This document shows positions 1 to 7,107 of a stretch of DNA of 64,000 nucleotides, piece by piece. A model generated the notes under the pieces. That model worked only from the letters and a program-made list of their open reading frames with translations, had not been told where the DNA came from and did not search any database. Source of the stretch: Apilactobacillus apisilvae (GTDB lineage Bacteria > Bacillota > Bacilli > Lactobacillales > Lactobacillaceae); the NCBI RefSeq assembly GCF_023380225.1, contig NZ_CP093362.1, forward strand, positions 1,116,001 to 1,180,000, written 5' to 3'. Within the stretch, counting starts at the first letter, position 1. Each line of letters begins with the position of its first letter. The position numbers and the translations under genes were made by a program.

Positions 1-157
1 GTATTATCTCACATATGTGTAATTAAATGCAAAATTAGTATTTTAATATCTAAACAAATTAAATTTGAAAAAAATTTTAGATACTCTAAATTACTAACAT
101 TAAAGCTTTTTAAATGAATTACTTATCCAATCATTAATTTAATTTTCTGAAATATGT
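1..157. other. AT-rich stretch without a recognised gene
   Basis: No frame with a ribosome binding site or conserved motif is visible before the T-box promoter. The stretch is simple AT-rich intergenic DNA; the upstream gene lies outside the window. Confidence 0.5.
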
Positions 158-185
158 TTGACAAAAATGATAAAAGGATTAGAAT
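158..185 (+). promoter_or_regulatory. Promoter of the T-box/oppA transcript
   Basis: TTGACA at 158-163 is followed after 16 bases by TAGAAT at 180-185, a good sigma-A promoter. The start would fall near 192, just ahead of T-box stem I. Confidence 0.5.
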
Positions 186-189
186 TCTA

Positions 190-500
190 ATTGTTGGCAA
201 ATAAATATATATAAAAGCGTTGAAATAGAAAGAGTAATTTTTACATGAATTTCTAGAGAGATTCCGTTTGGTGCAAGGAATTAAGGAGTGTAAGGATGAA
301 AATCATCTATTAGCTGCCAGGCAAATTAAGTAGTCTGGGCTGGGAATTCCCATTATTGAATCTGCAAATCAACAGGTTTGTTTGAGTGATATCGTTTTGC
401 CATATTATAAATGAATTTAAAAACGGTATAACAAAAGGTGGTACCGCGCGCAAGCGCCCTTTATTTCGTGTATGCGAAATATGGGGCGCTTTTTTTATAC
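190..500 (+). promoter_or_regulatory. T-box riboswitch with terminator, upstream of oppA
   Basis: The canonical T-box sequence AAAGGTGGTACCGCG lies at 434-448. It is followed by a GC-rich terminator hairpin (arms beginning GCGCCC and ending GGGCGC) and a T run ending near 497. Upstream, AGAGAG and the GGTGCAA element of stem I are present near 257-280. T-boxes sense uncharged tRNA and antiterminate. The T-box TGGT would pair with an ACCA tRNA end, so the discriminator base is A. The specifier cannot be fixed by eye: the bases GAAAATCATC near 300 allow ATC (Ile) or AAT (Asn). The leader places peptide uptake under amino-acid starvation control. Confidence 0.9.
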
Positions 501-523
501 ATAAATTTTAGGGAGATGATTTT

Positions 524-568
524 ATGAAACACAATATTATGATTTTTAAAAATGCGAATCGTAAATAG
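524..568 (+). CDS. Putative 14-residue leader peptide before oppA copy 1
   Basis: A GGGAGATG ribosome binding site at 511-518 precedes ATG 524. The frame encodes MKHNIMIFKNANRK and stops with TAG. A near-identical frame with the same ribosome binding site (2319-2363) precedes the second oppA. Differences between the two are synonymous or conservative (N/D, I/V, F/L, K/N), which suggests the peptide itself is kept. It sits between the T-box terminator and a hairpin just upstream of oppA. Role unknown: a translated leader controlling the hairpin, or translational coupling, are possibilities. Confidence 0.5.
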   Translation: MKHNIMIFKNANRK

Positions 569-585
569 TTATGAAATTTATAAAA

Positions 586-644
586 TTAGGCTTCCGGTGA
601 AGATTGAACTAAGATAAAAAGCTTCTTCATCGGAAAAGTCCTAA
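586..644 (+). promoter_or_regulatory. Leader hairpin immediately upstream of oppA copy 1
   Basis: TTCCGGTGAAGA (592-603) pairs with TCTTCATCGGAA (624-635), and TTAGG (586-590) pairs with CCTAA (640-644). No T run follows, so it is not a terminator. The oppA ribosome binding site (GGGGG, 650-654) begins just after it. The second oppA has a different sequence at 2383-2435 that folds the same way. Confidence 0.55.
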
Positions 645-661
645 TACTTGGGGGATTTAAA

Positions 662-2284
662 ATGAAGAAAGCAAAATTATCAGTATTAGCATTAACTGCA
701 ATGTCAGCATTAGGTTTAGCTGCTTGTGGTAATCAAAATAATAGTTCGGCACCAAAAAATGAAGTTAATATGTCAGAACCAACGAATTTATTAACTTTGG
801 ATCAATCAAAATTAGTTGATCAAGTTAGTGATGTTACTTTAAACAATTCTAATCAAGGACTACTAGTAATGACGAAAGATAGTAAGGTAGTTCCTGGGGT
901 TGCCAAGAGTTATCACGTTTCTAAAGATGGAAAAACATATACTTTTAACTTAAGACATTCAAAATGGAGTAATGGAACTGCAGTTACGGCTAAAGACTTT
1001 GTCTATGGATTCCAAAGAAGTGTTAATCCAAAGACAGCAGCTGCTTACCAATACTTATTTGATAATGTACATAATGCTGGGGCAGTCTCAAAAGGAAAAA
1101 TGCCAGTTTCCAGTTTAGGAGTTAAGGCTGAAGGCGATTATAAATTTGTTGTGAATTTAGACAAACCACAAACTTACTTCAAATATGTAGCTACCATGCC
1201 ACCAACCTATCCACAAAGTCAGGCTGAAGTTAACAAATATGGCCAAGGATATGCAACTAATAGTGATAAGCAATTGTACAATGGAGCATTTCAAGTTAAA
1301 GGCTGGAATGGTACTAACGATAATTGGCAATTAGTTAAAAACCCATATTACTGGGATAAAAATAATACTAAATTGTCAAAGATGAACTTTAGTGTTGCCA
1401 AAGATTCACAAACTGCTTTAGATCAATATCAAAGTGGTAAATTAGATGAAATGCAATTAAGTGGAAAAAGCCAAGTATCCAGTTTCAAAGGTAATTCTGA
1501 ATATCATGCTAGAAAAGAAGCCGGAACATTTTATTTAGAAATGAATCAAAAGAAAGTTCCAGCACTAAAAAATGTGAATGTTAGAAAAGCACTATCATTG
1601 GCAATTAATCGTAACGAATTAACTAATAATGTTTTAGGAAATGGTTCGGTTCCTGCAAAAGGATTTGTCGCATCTGATATGGCCAAATATCAAGGTAAAG
1701 ACTTTACCGACGATGGATATGTTTCATCAGCAGTTCAAAATAATTTGAAAGAAGCTAAACAATTATTTGCTAAAGGAATGAAACAAGTTGGCCAAGATAA
1801 ATTAACACTTTCAATTTTATCTGATGATACTTCTGATTCTAAGACCATGACTGAATTTCTACAAAGTGAATTACAAAAATTACCAGGCTTAACAATTAAC
1901 GATGTCAATGTTCCCGCCAAAGTTGCTACTTCAAGAACTGAAAAGGGTGATTTTGACGTAACTGTGGGTGCATGGATTGCTGATTTTCCAGATCCAGTTA
2001 GTTTTATGAGCTTAATGACGACTAACAATGGCTACAATCATGGTGGTTGGAGCAACTCACAATATGACAGTCTAATGCAAAAGGCTACTACAGCTGATGC
2101 TAATAATTATGGTAAACGTTGGAATGATATGGTGAAAGCACAAAAGGTTATGTTAAATGATCAAGCAGTTGTTCCACTATACCAATTGGTAAGTCCACAA
2201 GTTTTGAAGAACCGGGTTCAAGGAGTTAACTACTACCCAAGTGGTGGAAACTATGACTTTAGATATGTTCATACTAATAACTAG
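662..2284 (+). CDS. oppA: Oligopeptide ABC transporter substrate-binding lipoprotein (OppA family), copy 1
   Basis: This 540-residue protein is a membrane-anchored peptide receptor of the SBP_bac_5 family. Residues 1-22 are a lipoprotein signal with lipobox LAAC, lipidated on Cys22. The sequence then has the family pattern VAKSYHVSKDGKTYTFNLR followed by WSNG.. VTAKDFVYGFQR around residues 80-120. The ribosome binding site is GGGGG, 7 bases before ATG. It is about as long as typical OppA (roughly 540-590). No opp permease or ATPase gene is nearby, so it must work with a transporter encoded elsewhere. Expression should respond to tRNA charging through the T-box, and perhaps to the leader peptide and hairpin just upstream. 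Peptide specificity cannot be told. Confidence 0.93.
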   Translation: MKKAKLSVLALTAMSALGLAACGNQNNSSAPKNEVNMSEPTNLLTLDQSKLVDQVSDVTLNNSNQGLLVMTKDSKVVPGVAKSYHVSKDGKTYTFNLRHSKWSNGTAVTAKDFVYGFQRSVNPKTAAAYQYLFDNVHNAGAVSKGKMPVSSLGVKAEGDYKFVVNLDKPQTYFKYVATMPPTYPQSQAEVNKYGQGYATNSDKQLYNGAFQVKGWNGTNDNWQLVKNPYYWDKNNTKLSKMNFSVAKDSQTALDQYQSGKLDEMQLSGKSQVSSFKGNSEYHARKEAGTFYLEMNQKKVPALKNVNVRKALSLAINRNELTNNVLGNGSVPAKGFVASDMAKYQGKDFTDDGYVSSAVQNNLKEAKQLFAKGMKQVGQDKLTLSILSDDTSDSKTMTEFLQSELQKLPGLTINDVNVPAKVATSRTEKGDFDVTVGAWIADFPDPVSFMSLMTTNNGYNHGGWSNSQYDSLMQKATTADANNYGKRWNDMVKAQKVMLNDQAVVPLYQLVSPQVLKNRVQGVNYYPSGGNYDFRYVHTNN

Positions 2285-2318
2285 ACATTAAAATATTTTA
2301 TTTAAAGGAGATGATTTT

Positions 2319-2363
2319 ATGAAACATGACATTATGGTTTTAAAAAATGCGAATCGTAACTAG
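2319..2363 (+). CDS. Putative 14-residue leader peptide before oppA copy 2
   Basis: AAAGGAGATG at 2304-2313 precedes ATG 2319. The frame encodes MKHDIMVLKNANRN, then TAG. It matches the leader peptide at 524-568 at 10 of 14 positions, with conservative changes elsewhere. It lies between the stop of oppA copy 1 and a hairpin upstream of oppA copy 2, which suggests that the leader, hairpin and oppA were duplicated as one unit, without the T-box. Confidence 0.5.
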   Translation: MKHDIMVLKNANRN

Positions 2364-2382
2364 TCAGAAAATTTATAAAAGT

Positions 2383-2435
2383 CGATCTCCAATGAAAAAG
2401 TTAGCATGATAACTGGTTTCTTCATTGGATGATCG
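2383..2435 (+). promoter_or_regulatory. Leader hairpin immediately upstream of oppA copy 2
   Basis: CGATC (2383-2387) and CCAATGAA (2389-2396) pair with TTCATTGG (2421-2428) and GATCG (2431-2435). An inner GTTA/TAAC stem can form in between. The arm sequences differ from the hairpin at 586-644 but pairing is preserved, which supports a conserved RNA structure. The ribosome binding site TTGGGGG follows at about 2446. Confidence 0.55.
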
Positions 2436-2460
2436 CTACATATTATTGGGGGATTATAAG

Positions 2461-4101
2461 ATGAATAAATCAGTATTATCAGTAATGGCTTTAACAGCAT
2501 TATCAAGTTTAGGATTAGCTGCTTGTGGAAACCAAGCTAATGGAAGTAATCTATCAAGTGGTGCCAAAACTAAAACATTGAAATGGATGGAGAAGGGTAA
2601 TATTAGAACTTTAGATCCATCGACTATTGTTGAATCAACCAGTGCTGAAACTTTAGCTAATGCTGATCAAGGGCTATTAGTTAATCCAAAGAGTAATGAA
2701 CTCGATGGTGGAGTTGCCAAAAATTATCATGTTTCTAAAGATGGGAAAACATATACCTTTAATTTAAGACATGAAAAATGGAGTAACGGTGATCCAGTCA
2801 CTGCCAAAGACTTTGTTTATGGATTCCAAAGAAGTGCTGATCCTAAAACTGCTTCTCAAGATTCATATATCTTAGATCACATTGCTAATTATGATGCAGT
2901 AAGTAAGGGTAAAGCGCCTTCGACTTCACTAGGAGTATCTGCACCTAATGATTACACTTTTGTTGTTAACTTAAGTAAGCCACAAACTTATTTCAAATAT
3001 CTAACAACCGGTTCAATTATGTATCCACAAAATCAAAAAGTCGTTGAAAAGTATGGTAAATCTTACGGAACTAAATCTGCTAATCAAGTCTATAATGGAC
3101 CATACACTGTTGAAAATTGGAACGGTACTAACGATAATTGGAGCTTAAAGAAGAATAATAATTATTGGGATTCTAAAAGCGTAAAACTAAATAAGGTTGA
3201 TTTTCATGTTGTAAAAGATGGAGAAACTGGAATGAATGAATATCAAACCGGCATGTTAGACCAATTAAGCTTGAATAGTAAGCAACAAGTTAATAATTAC
3301 AATAATTCTCCTGAGTTACATAAGTTAAACACTGCTAACTCAGATTATGTCGAATTAAATCAACAAAGAGTACCAGCTTTTAAGAATCTAAAATTAAGAC
3401 AAGCACTTTCTTATGCACTAGATCGTAATCAATTAGTCAATGATGTTTTAGGTGATGGTTCCAAACCACTAAAGAGTTTCGTTGCTAGCGGTTTAGCTTC
3501 ATATAAAGGCCAAGATTTTGCTAAAGTTGCTCAAGTTAAAAGTGCTAGTGCTTATGATATGAATAAAGCCAAAGAATTATGGCAACAAGGATTAAAAGAA
3601 GTCGGTAAAAGTAGTCTAGATTTGAAATTAACAGCTGATGATAGTGATACTGCCAAATCAGTTAGTGAATATATGCAAAGTCAATGGATTAAATTACCAG
3701 GACTAAAAGTGACCAATGTTGCATTACCTAGCCAACAAAGAGTTTCTAGATTACTATCACAAAACTTTGATATGTGTCTAACTGGTTGGAATCCTGGAAT
3801 CCCAGATCCATCAGCTACTTTAGATACTAGAGAATCTACTAATTCAATGAACTTTAGTAAATGGAAAAACAATAAATTTGATGCTTTAATGAACGATGCT
3901 GAAAATACTAATTCTAATAATGAAAGTAAACGTTGGGATGATATGGTACAAGCTGGTAAGTTAGCTGATAAAGATGTTTCAGCCGTTAACTTATACCAGA
4001 ATGCAACACCAACATTAGTTAAGACCAATGTCCACGGACTTAGATATAATTCAACTGGTGATAGTTGGGACTTTGCTAAAGCATATGTTAGTGATAAATA
4101 A
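2461..4101 (+). CDS. oppA: Oligopeptide ABC transporter substrate-binding lipoprotein (OppA family), copy 2
   Basis: A 546-residue paralogue of the preceding gene. I start it at ATG 2461, 9 bases after TTGGGGG, because this places the lipoprotein signal MNKSVLSVMALTALSSLGLA and lipobox LAAC at the N-terminus; an upstream in-frame ATG at 2425 would bury it. The family blocks VAKNYHVSKDGKTYTFNLR and VTAKDFVYGFQRSADPKTA are present. The two copies diverge most in the middle and C-terminal regions, so they may bind different peptides. It is probably co-transcribed from the T-box promoter, as no terminator separates the copies. It has its own leader peptide and hairpin. Confidence 0.93.
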   Translation: MNKSVLSVMALTALSSLGLAACGNQANGSNLSSGAKTKTLKWMEKGNIRTLDPSTIVESTSAETLANADQGLLVNPKSNELDGGVAKNYHVSKDGKTYTFNLRHEKWSNGDPVTAKDFVYGFQRSADPKTASQDSYILDHIANYDAVSKGKAPSTSLGVSAPNDYTFVVNLSKPQTYFKYLTTGSIMYPQNQKVVEKYGKSYGTKSANQVYNGPYTVENWNGTNDNWSLKKNNNYWDSKSVKLNKVDFHVVKDGETGMNEYQTGMLDQLSLNSKQQVNNYNNSPELHKLNTANSDYVELNQQRVPAFKNLKLRQALSYALDRNQLVNDVLGDGSKPLKSFVASGLASYKGQDFAKVAQVKSASAYDMNKAKELWQQGLKEVGKSSLDLKLTADDSDTAKSVSEYMQSQWIKLPGLKVTNVALPSQQRVSRLLSQNFDMCLTGWNPGIPDPSATLDTRESTNSMNFSKWKNNKFDALMNDAENTNSNNESKRWDDMVQAGKLADKDVSAVNLYQNATPTLVKTNVHGLRYNSTGDSWDFAKAYVSDK

Positions 4102-4110
4102 ATTTGAGCT

Positions 4111-4125
4111 TTGCAAACGCTTTTT
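4111..4125 (+). promoter_or_regulatory. Candidate CcpA operator (cre) before the M24 peptidase
   Basis: TTGCAAACGCTTTTT matches 13 of 15 positions of the cre consensus WTGNAARCGNWWWCA. It lies just downstream of oppA copy 2 and upstream of the peptidase promoter region. It may link peptide use to carbon catabolite control. Confidence 0.35.
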
Positions 4126-4176
4126 ATTCAATAATAATTTATAATTATATTAATTTATTTGTTAGAGGTGTTTCAT

Positions 4177-5241
4177 ATGAATAAGCGCATTGAAAAATTT
4201 AAACAGTTAATGCATCGAAATAATATTCACAATTTTATTATTACTAATCCATTTAACTTAAATTACTTTGCTAATTTTCATGGATTAGATGGTGATGGTT
4301 GCATGGTTATTACTGATAATGAACAAGTTTTAATCACTGATTCTAGATACGAATTAGAGATGCAAGACAAATTGCCAAATGACGTTAAATTAAAAATTAC
4401 GCGTGATTATTATGGAACAGCTGCCACATATTTAAAAAATACTGCTTATGAAATTGGCTTTGAAGATTCACTTAGCTTTCAAATTTATCAAACCTTAAAT
4501 AAATTGCTTCCTAATCGATTAGTTTCTAAAACTAATTTAGTGGAAATATTAAGAGATACTAAGGATGAAAACGAAATTAGTATTTTAGAACATTCCGCTA
4601 AATTAGCTAGCCAGGCCTATGAAGCAATGTTGCAATATGTGCATGCCGGGCTTACTGAACGAGAGGTTTCATTATTCTTGTATGATTTCATGCTAAGACA
4701 TGGAGCGCAAAAGCCTAGCTTTGATACGATTGTAGCAAGTGGTTATCGTTCAGCATTACCACATGGGGATGCAACTGATAAAAAAATTGAAAATGGAGAA
4801 CTTGTAACTGTAGATTTTGGTTTCTATTATCAAGATTATACTTCTGATATGACCAGAACTTTTGCAGTTGGTGATCCAGGACAAGAACTAAAAGATGCTT
4901 ATCAAGTAGTTTTAGATGCCCAAAATAAAATGATTGATGCAATGACAGATTCAGCTGATGGAAAAGAAGTTGATGCAGCAGCTCGTGATTACATCACTGA
5001 TAAGGGTTATGGAGAATATTTTGGTCATGGGAGTGGTCATAGTATTGGATTAGATATTCACGAAACGCCAATCTTAGGTTCTAATACTAAAGATAAAATA
5101 TATGAAAATTACGTAATGACTGCTGAACCTGGAATTTATTTACCGGGTAAAGGCGGGATTCGAATTGAAGATGATGTGTTAGTTCAAAAGAATGGACATA
5201 AGGTTTTGACGACTGCCCCTAAAGAAATCATCATTCTATAA
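4177..5241 (+). CDS. pepP: M24B-family Xaa-Pro peptidase (PepP/PepQ type)
   Basis: A 354-residue cytoplasmic metallopeptidase of the pita-bread fold that cleaves X-Pro bonds. The start is ATG 4177, after AGAGGTG; a TTG at 4159 is in frame but has no ribosome binding site. The five metal ligands can be placed: D213 and D224 (VDFGFYYQDYTSD), H288 (GHGSGHSIG), E317 (TAEPGIY) and E331 (RIEDDV). The length fits the short aminopeptidase P group (about 350) slightly better than PepQ (about 368), so the symbol is tentative. Its position behind two peptide-binding proteins suggests it helps use imported proline-containing peptides. Confidence 0.85.
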   Translation: MNKRIEKFKQLMHRNNIHNFIITNPFNLNYFANFHGLDGDGCMVITDNEQVLITDSRYELEMQDKLPNDVKLKITRDYYGTAATYLKNTAYEIGFEDSLSFQIYQTLNKLLPNRLVSKTNLVEILRDTKDENEISILEHSAKLASQAYEAMLQYVHAGLTEREVSLFLYDFMLRHGAQKPSFDTIVASGYRSALPHGDATDKKIENGELVTVDFGFYYQDYTSDMTRTFAVGDPGQELKDAYQVVLDAQNKMIDAMTDSADGKEVDAAARDYITDKGYGEYFGHGSGHSIGLDIHETPILGSNTKDKIYENYVMTAEPGIYLPGKGGIRIEDDVLVQKNGHKVLTTAPKEIIIL

Positions 5242-5246
5242 AAATA

Positions 5247-5286
5247 TAGCCTGCTAATGCTTAAATGCACTAGCGGGTATTTTTAT
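5247..5286 (+). terminator. Rho-independent terminator after the M24 peptidase
   Basis: CCTGCTA and TAGCGGG form a stem around the loop, followed by TATTTTTATTTT. Confidence 0.75.
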
Positions 5287-5332
5287 TTTCTAATATACTT
5301 GGTAATGAAATATGTTTTTGGAGTGAGTTATC

Positions 5333-5539
5333 ATAAAATTTATATCATGGATTTTAATGGGTCTTGTAGGGTCATTTAGGAGTCTAATTTACGTAGGATC
5401 ATTTTTAGTAATACTATATATGTTTCTAGATATGACCAGCGACTTCGTTAACTTAGTACATTTATTCATTGGAATTGTAATCGTTATAGCGATTCTTATT
5501 TGGATGTTGATTCATCATTTAAATAAGTATTATAAATAA
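5333..5539 (+). CDS. Small membrane protein, possible ATA start
   Basis: A small protein of about 68 residues with two predicted membrane segments and a basic C-terminal tail (HHLNKYYK). The first ATG is at 5357, but it has no ribosome binding site. The strong TTTTGGAGTG at 5316-5325 is correctly spaced for ATA at 5333, giving the natural-looking N-terminus (M)KFISWILMGLVGSF. Either AUA is used as the start, or an original ATG has mutated and the gene is weakly expressed. The stop lies one base from the stop of the convergent repA gene. Function unknown. Confidence 0.5.
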   Translation: MKFISWILMGLVGSFRSLIYVGSFLVILYMFLDMTSDFVNLVHLFIGIVIVIAILIWMLIHHLNKYYK

Positions 5540-5540
5540 A

Positions 5541-6365
5541 CTAATCTAGTTTGATGATTGGAATACTAAAATCTTTTACTTTATGCATATTCAATCTATC
5601 GTGATAAATTTCCACGGTATCATCAAAAAACTTATATAGTGATTTGGCAATATAAGCTGATTTATTATGAATTTTAGGATTAGTCCTAGTTTGAACAATT
5701 AAATTACGCATCGTTTTAACTAAATCATTTTGCATATAGCAGTTAGTTTCAAAACTTAATGCATTTTTAGCCTTACTATAGCCATGCTTAATAGCACGCT
5801 TTAGTGAGGCTTTTTTAGTCTTAAAAATTAATTGAGCATAATGATATAAACAGCTAGCATTCTCTGAGTACTTCACCAAAGTATTAATTAATTCCTGGTC
5901 AAAATAAGCCTTATTTTTAAGACCATCCACAATATTTTGCATTAAATCGAACTGACTAATTTTAACTGCTTGTGTAACATCTGTTTTAGATGTTGTTTGT
6001 TTAAAGTTATTTTGATTAGGAGTTACTTTTTCAACTCTATGTGGTTTACTATTTAAATTATCATGCTGAGAATTGGGTAAAAAGAAACGGGTCGCGCCAT
6101 TAAAAACTTTCTTCTTAATTACGTAACCGAATTCAGCTAACTTTTTATATACATTAATTACCGTATTGCGACCAACACCTAAATCTTTAATCATTTCATC
6201 CACGGTATAAATTACATAATAATCATTTACTTTTTTATCAAAAAATTCACGACGCTTAATTGACGAACACATGCGATCATAAATATAAGCATAAGCAAGG
6301 CGTGCATCATTGTTTAAACGATCATCATTACGGAGTTCTACATCAAATTTTATAAATTGTTTCAT
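5541..6365 (-). CDS. repA: RepA_N-family plasmid-type replication initiator, copy 1
   Basis: 274 residues. The N-terminal half has the RepA_N pattern: L.ND.RLAYAYIYDRM followed by SIKRREFF, then IYTVDEMIKDLGVGRNTVI, a winged-helix DNA-binding segment at about residues 50-90. The middle (about 115-150) is a variable Asn/Thr/Lys-rich linker. RepA_N proteins start theta replication of Firmicutes plasmids; this one is somewhat shorter than most. The start ATG follows AAAAAGGATAG. The leader carries an attenuator hairpin and is overlapped by a convergent countertranscript RNA, as in plasmid copy control. The genes around it are chromosomal, so this is probably an integrated plasmid module. A close paralogue with the same leader is at 52002-52844. 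Confidence 0.85.
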   Translation of the reverse strand: MKQFIKFDVELRNDDRLNNDARLAYAYIYDRMCSSIKRREFFDKKVNDYYVIYTVDEMIKDLGVGRNTVINVYKKLAEFGYVIKKKVFNGATRFFLPNSQHDNLNSKPHRVEKVTPNQNNFKQTTSKTDVTQAVKISQFDLMQNIVDGLKNKAYFDQELINTLVKYSENASCLYHYAQLIFKTKKASLKRAIKHGYSKAKNALSFETNCYMQNDLVKTMRNLIVQTRTNPKIHNKSAYIAKSLYKFFDDTVEIYHDRLNMHKVKDFSIPIIKLD

Positions 6366-6386
6366 TTTTATCTATCCTTTTTTAGA

Positions 6387-6423
6387 TAGAAAAAGAGGGC
6401 ACAAGTAATAAACTTGTCCCCTC
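6387..6423 (-). terminator. Attenuator hairpin in the repA copy 1 leader
   Basis: Read on the minus strand, GAGGGGACAAGT and ACTTGTGCCCTC pair with one mismatch and are followed by TTTTTCTATCT, then the repA ribosome binding site. This is an intrinsic terminator placed between promoter and gene. It fits transcriptional attenuation controlled by the countertranscript RNA. It is conserved at the second repA. Confidence 0.75.
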
Positions 6424-6441
6424 ATATATGTATTGAATATA

Positions 6442-6470
6442 TTGAAACGAATCCCTAGCTCTTATATAAT
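6442..6470 (+). promoter_or_regulatory. Promoter of countertranscript RNA 1
   Basis: TTGAAA (6442-6447), a 17-base spacer and TATAAT (6465-6470) form a near-perfect promoter directed against the repA leader. The same promoter is present in copy 2 at 52918-52946. Confidence 0.75.
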
Positions 6471-6476
6471 AACTAA

Positions 6477-6563
6477 GGAGCGTTAAAAGGTTAACAAGTA
6501 GTCTGCTTACTTTGTTAGCTGGTCGATAATTACTACCAATAATTGTCGATCAACGCTCTTTTT
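6477..6563 (+). ncRNA. Countertranscript (antisense) RNA of repA copy 1
   Basis: About 87 nt from the promoter at 6442 to the T run at 6559-6563. The fold is a closed junction. An outer stem GAGCGTT/AACGCTC encloses one hairpin (TTAACAAGTAG with CTTACTTTGTTAG) and a second (GGTCGATAATT with AATTGTCGATC, loop ACTACCAAT at 6532-6540). The outer stem and T run make a terminator. It is wholly antisense to the repA leader, so it should act as a copy-control RNA of the kind known for RepA_N and Inc18 plasmids. Confidence 0.75.
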
Positions 6564-6588
6564 CTATGGCTTTATTTGTATGTTTTTA

Positions 6589-6617
6589 AGTATAGCGGTT
6601 TTGAATTTATTTGTAAA
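6589..6617 (-). promoter_or_regulatory. Promoter of repA copy 1
   Basis: On the minus strand TTTACA, a 17-base spacer and TATACT. The same -35, spacing and -10 occur at 53065-53093 for repA copy 2. Sequence similarity between the two loci ends just beyond the -35. Confidence 0.65.
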
Positions 6618-6679
6618 TTATAATTATATCTATATACTTATATATGTGTATTGTTATTTTAAATATTTAGGAGTTTAAA

Positions 6680-7053
6680 TTGCAGAATTTTAGGAGAATT
6701 ATCATATTAGTAGTTTTTATTATATTAATTATCTTATCTATATACTTTACCAGACAAGCCCAATATTATTATGTAGGTAAATATCAGCCTTATGTTGCAT
6801 CTAAAACCACAATGTTGCGTTGGCAAAATGAAATTGAACATAATAATCATATTATCAAAGACAAAAAATATCAGATAATGAATTAAAAAATATTCATCAT
6901 AGGATTAAAATAGATCAATTACAGATTAAAAATAATTATAATAATAAAAGATCTGCCAAAAAATTTATTTTTGTAAGATTAGTTTTTTTAGTTGTTGCAG
7001 CATGTTTATCAATAATTATATGTTTTATATTTATACCATTAATTTTTAAATAA
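6680..7053 (+). pseudogene. Two-segment membrane protein broken by a homopolymer frameshift
   Basis: TTG 6680 after GGAG opens a frame with one N-terminal membrane segment (IIILVVFIILIILSIYF) that stops at 6884-6886. One extra A in the run A6 at 6863-6868 would join it to the second frame, which reads SDNELKNIHHRIKIDQLQIK and a second hydrophobic segment before TAA at 7051-7053. The intact protein would be about 124 residues with a helical domain between two membrane segments. It is either a decayed gene, a slippage-controlled gene or a base-call error. No known family recognised. Confidence 0.6.
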
Positions 7054-7068
7054 AGTAATTTTAAAGTA

Positions 7069-7105
7069 TAAAAGCACTCTCGATAATTTTATCGAAAGTG
7101 CTTTT
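7069..7105. terminator. Bidirectional terminator
   Basis: AGCACT.TCGATA and TATCGA.AGTGCT pair, with A/T runs on both sides. It serves the frameshifted gene to the left and the small gene on the minus strand to the right. Confidence 0.8.
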
Positions 7106-7107
7106 AA

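Noticed and set aside
7076..7103. Shared word AAAAGCACTTTCGATAAAA between this terminator and the left end of the IS at about 26085
   Set aside because: The word is one arm of an ordinary terminator here and the IS ends are otherwise unrelated, so it is more likely coincidence or a captured terminator arm than a second IS copy.
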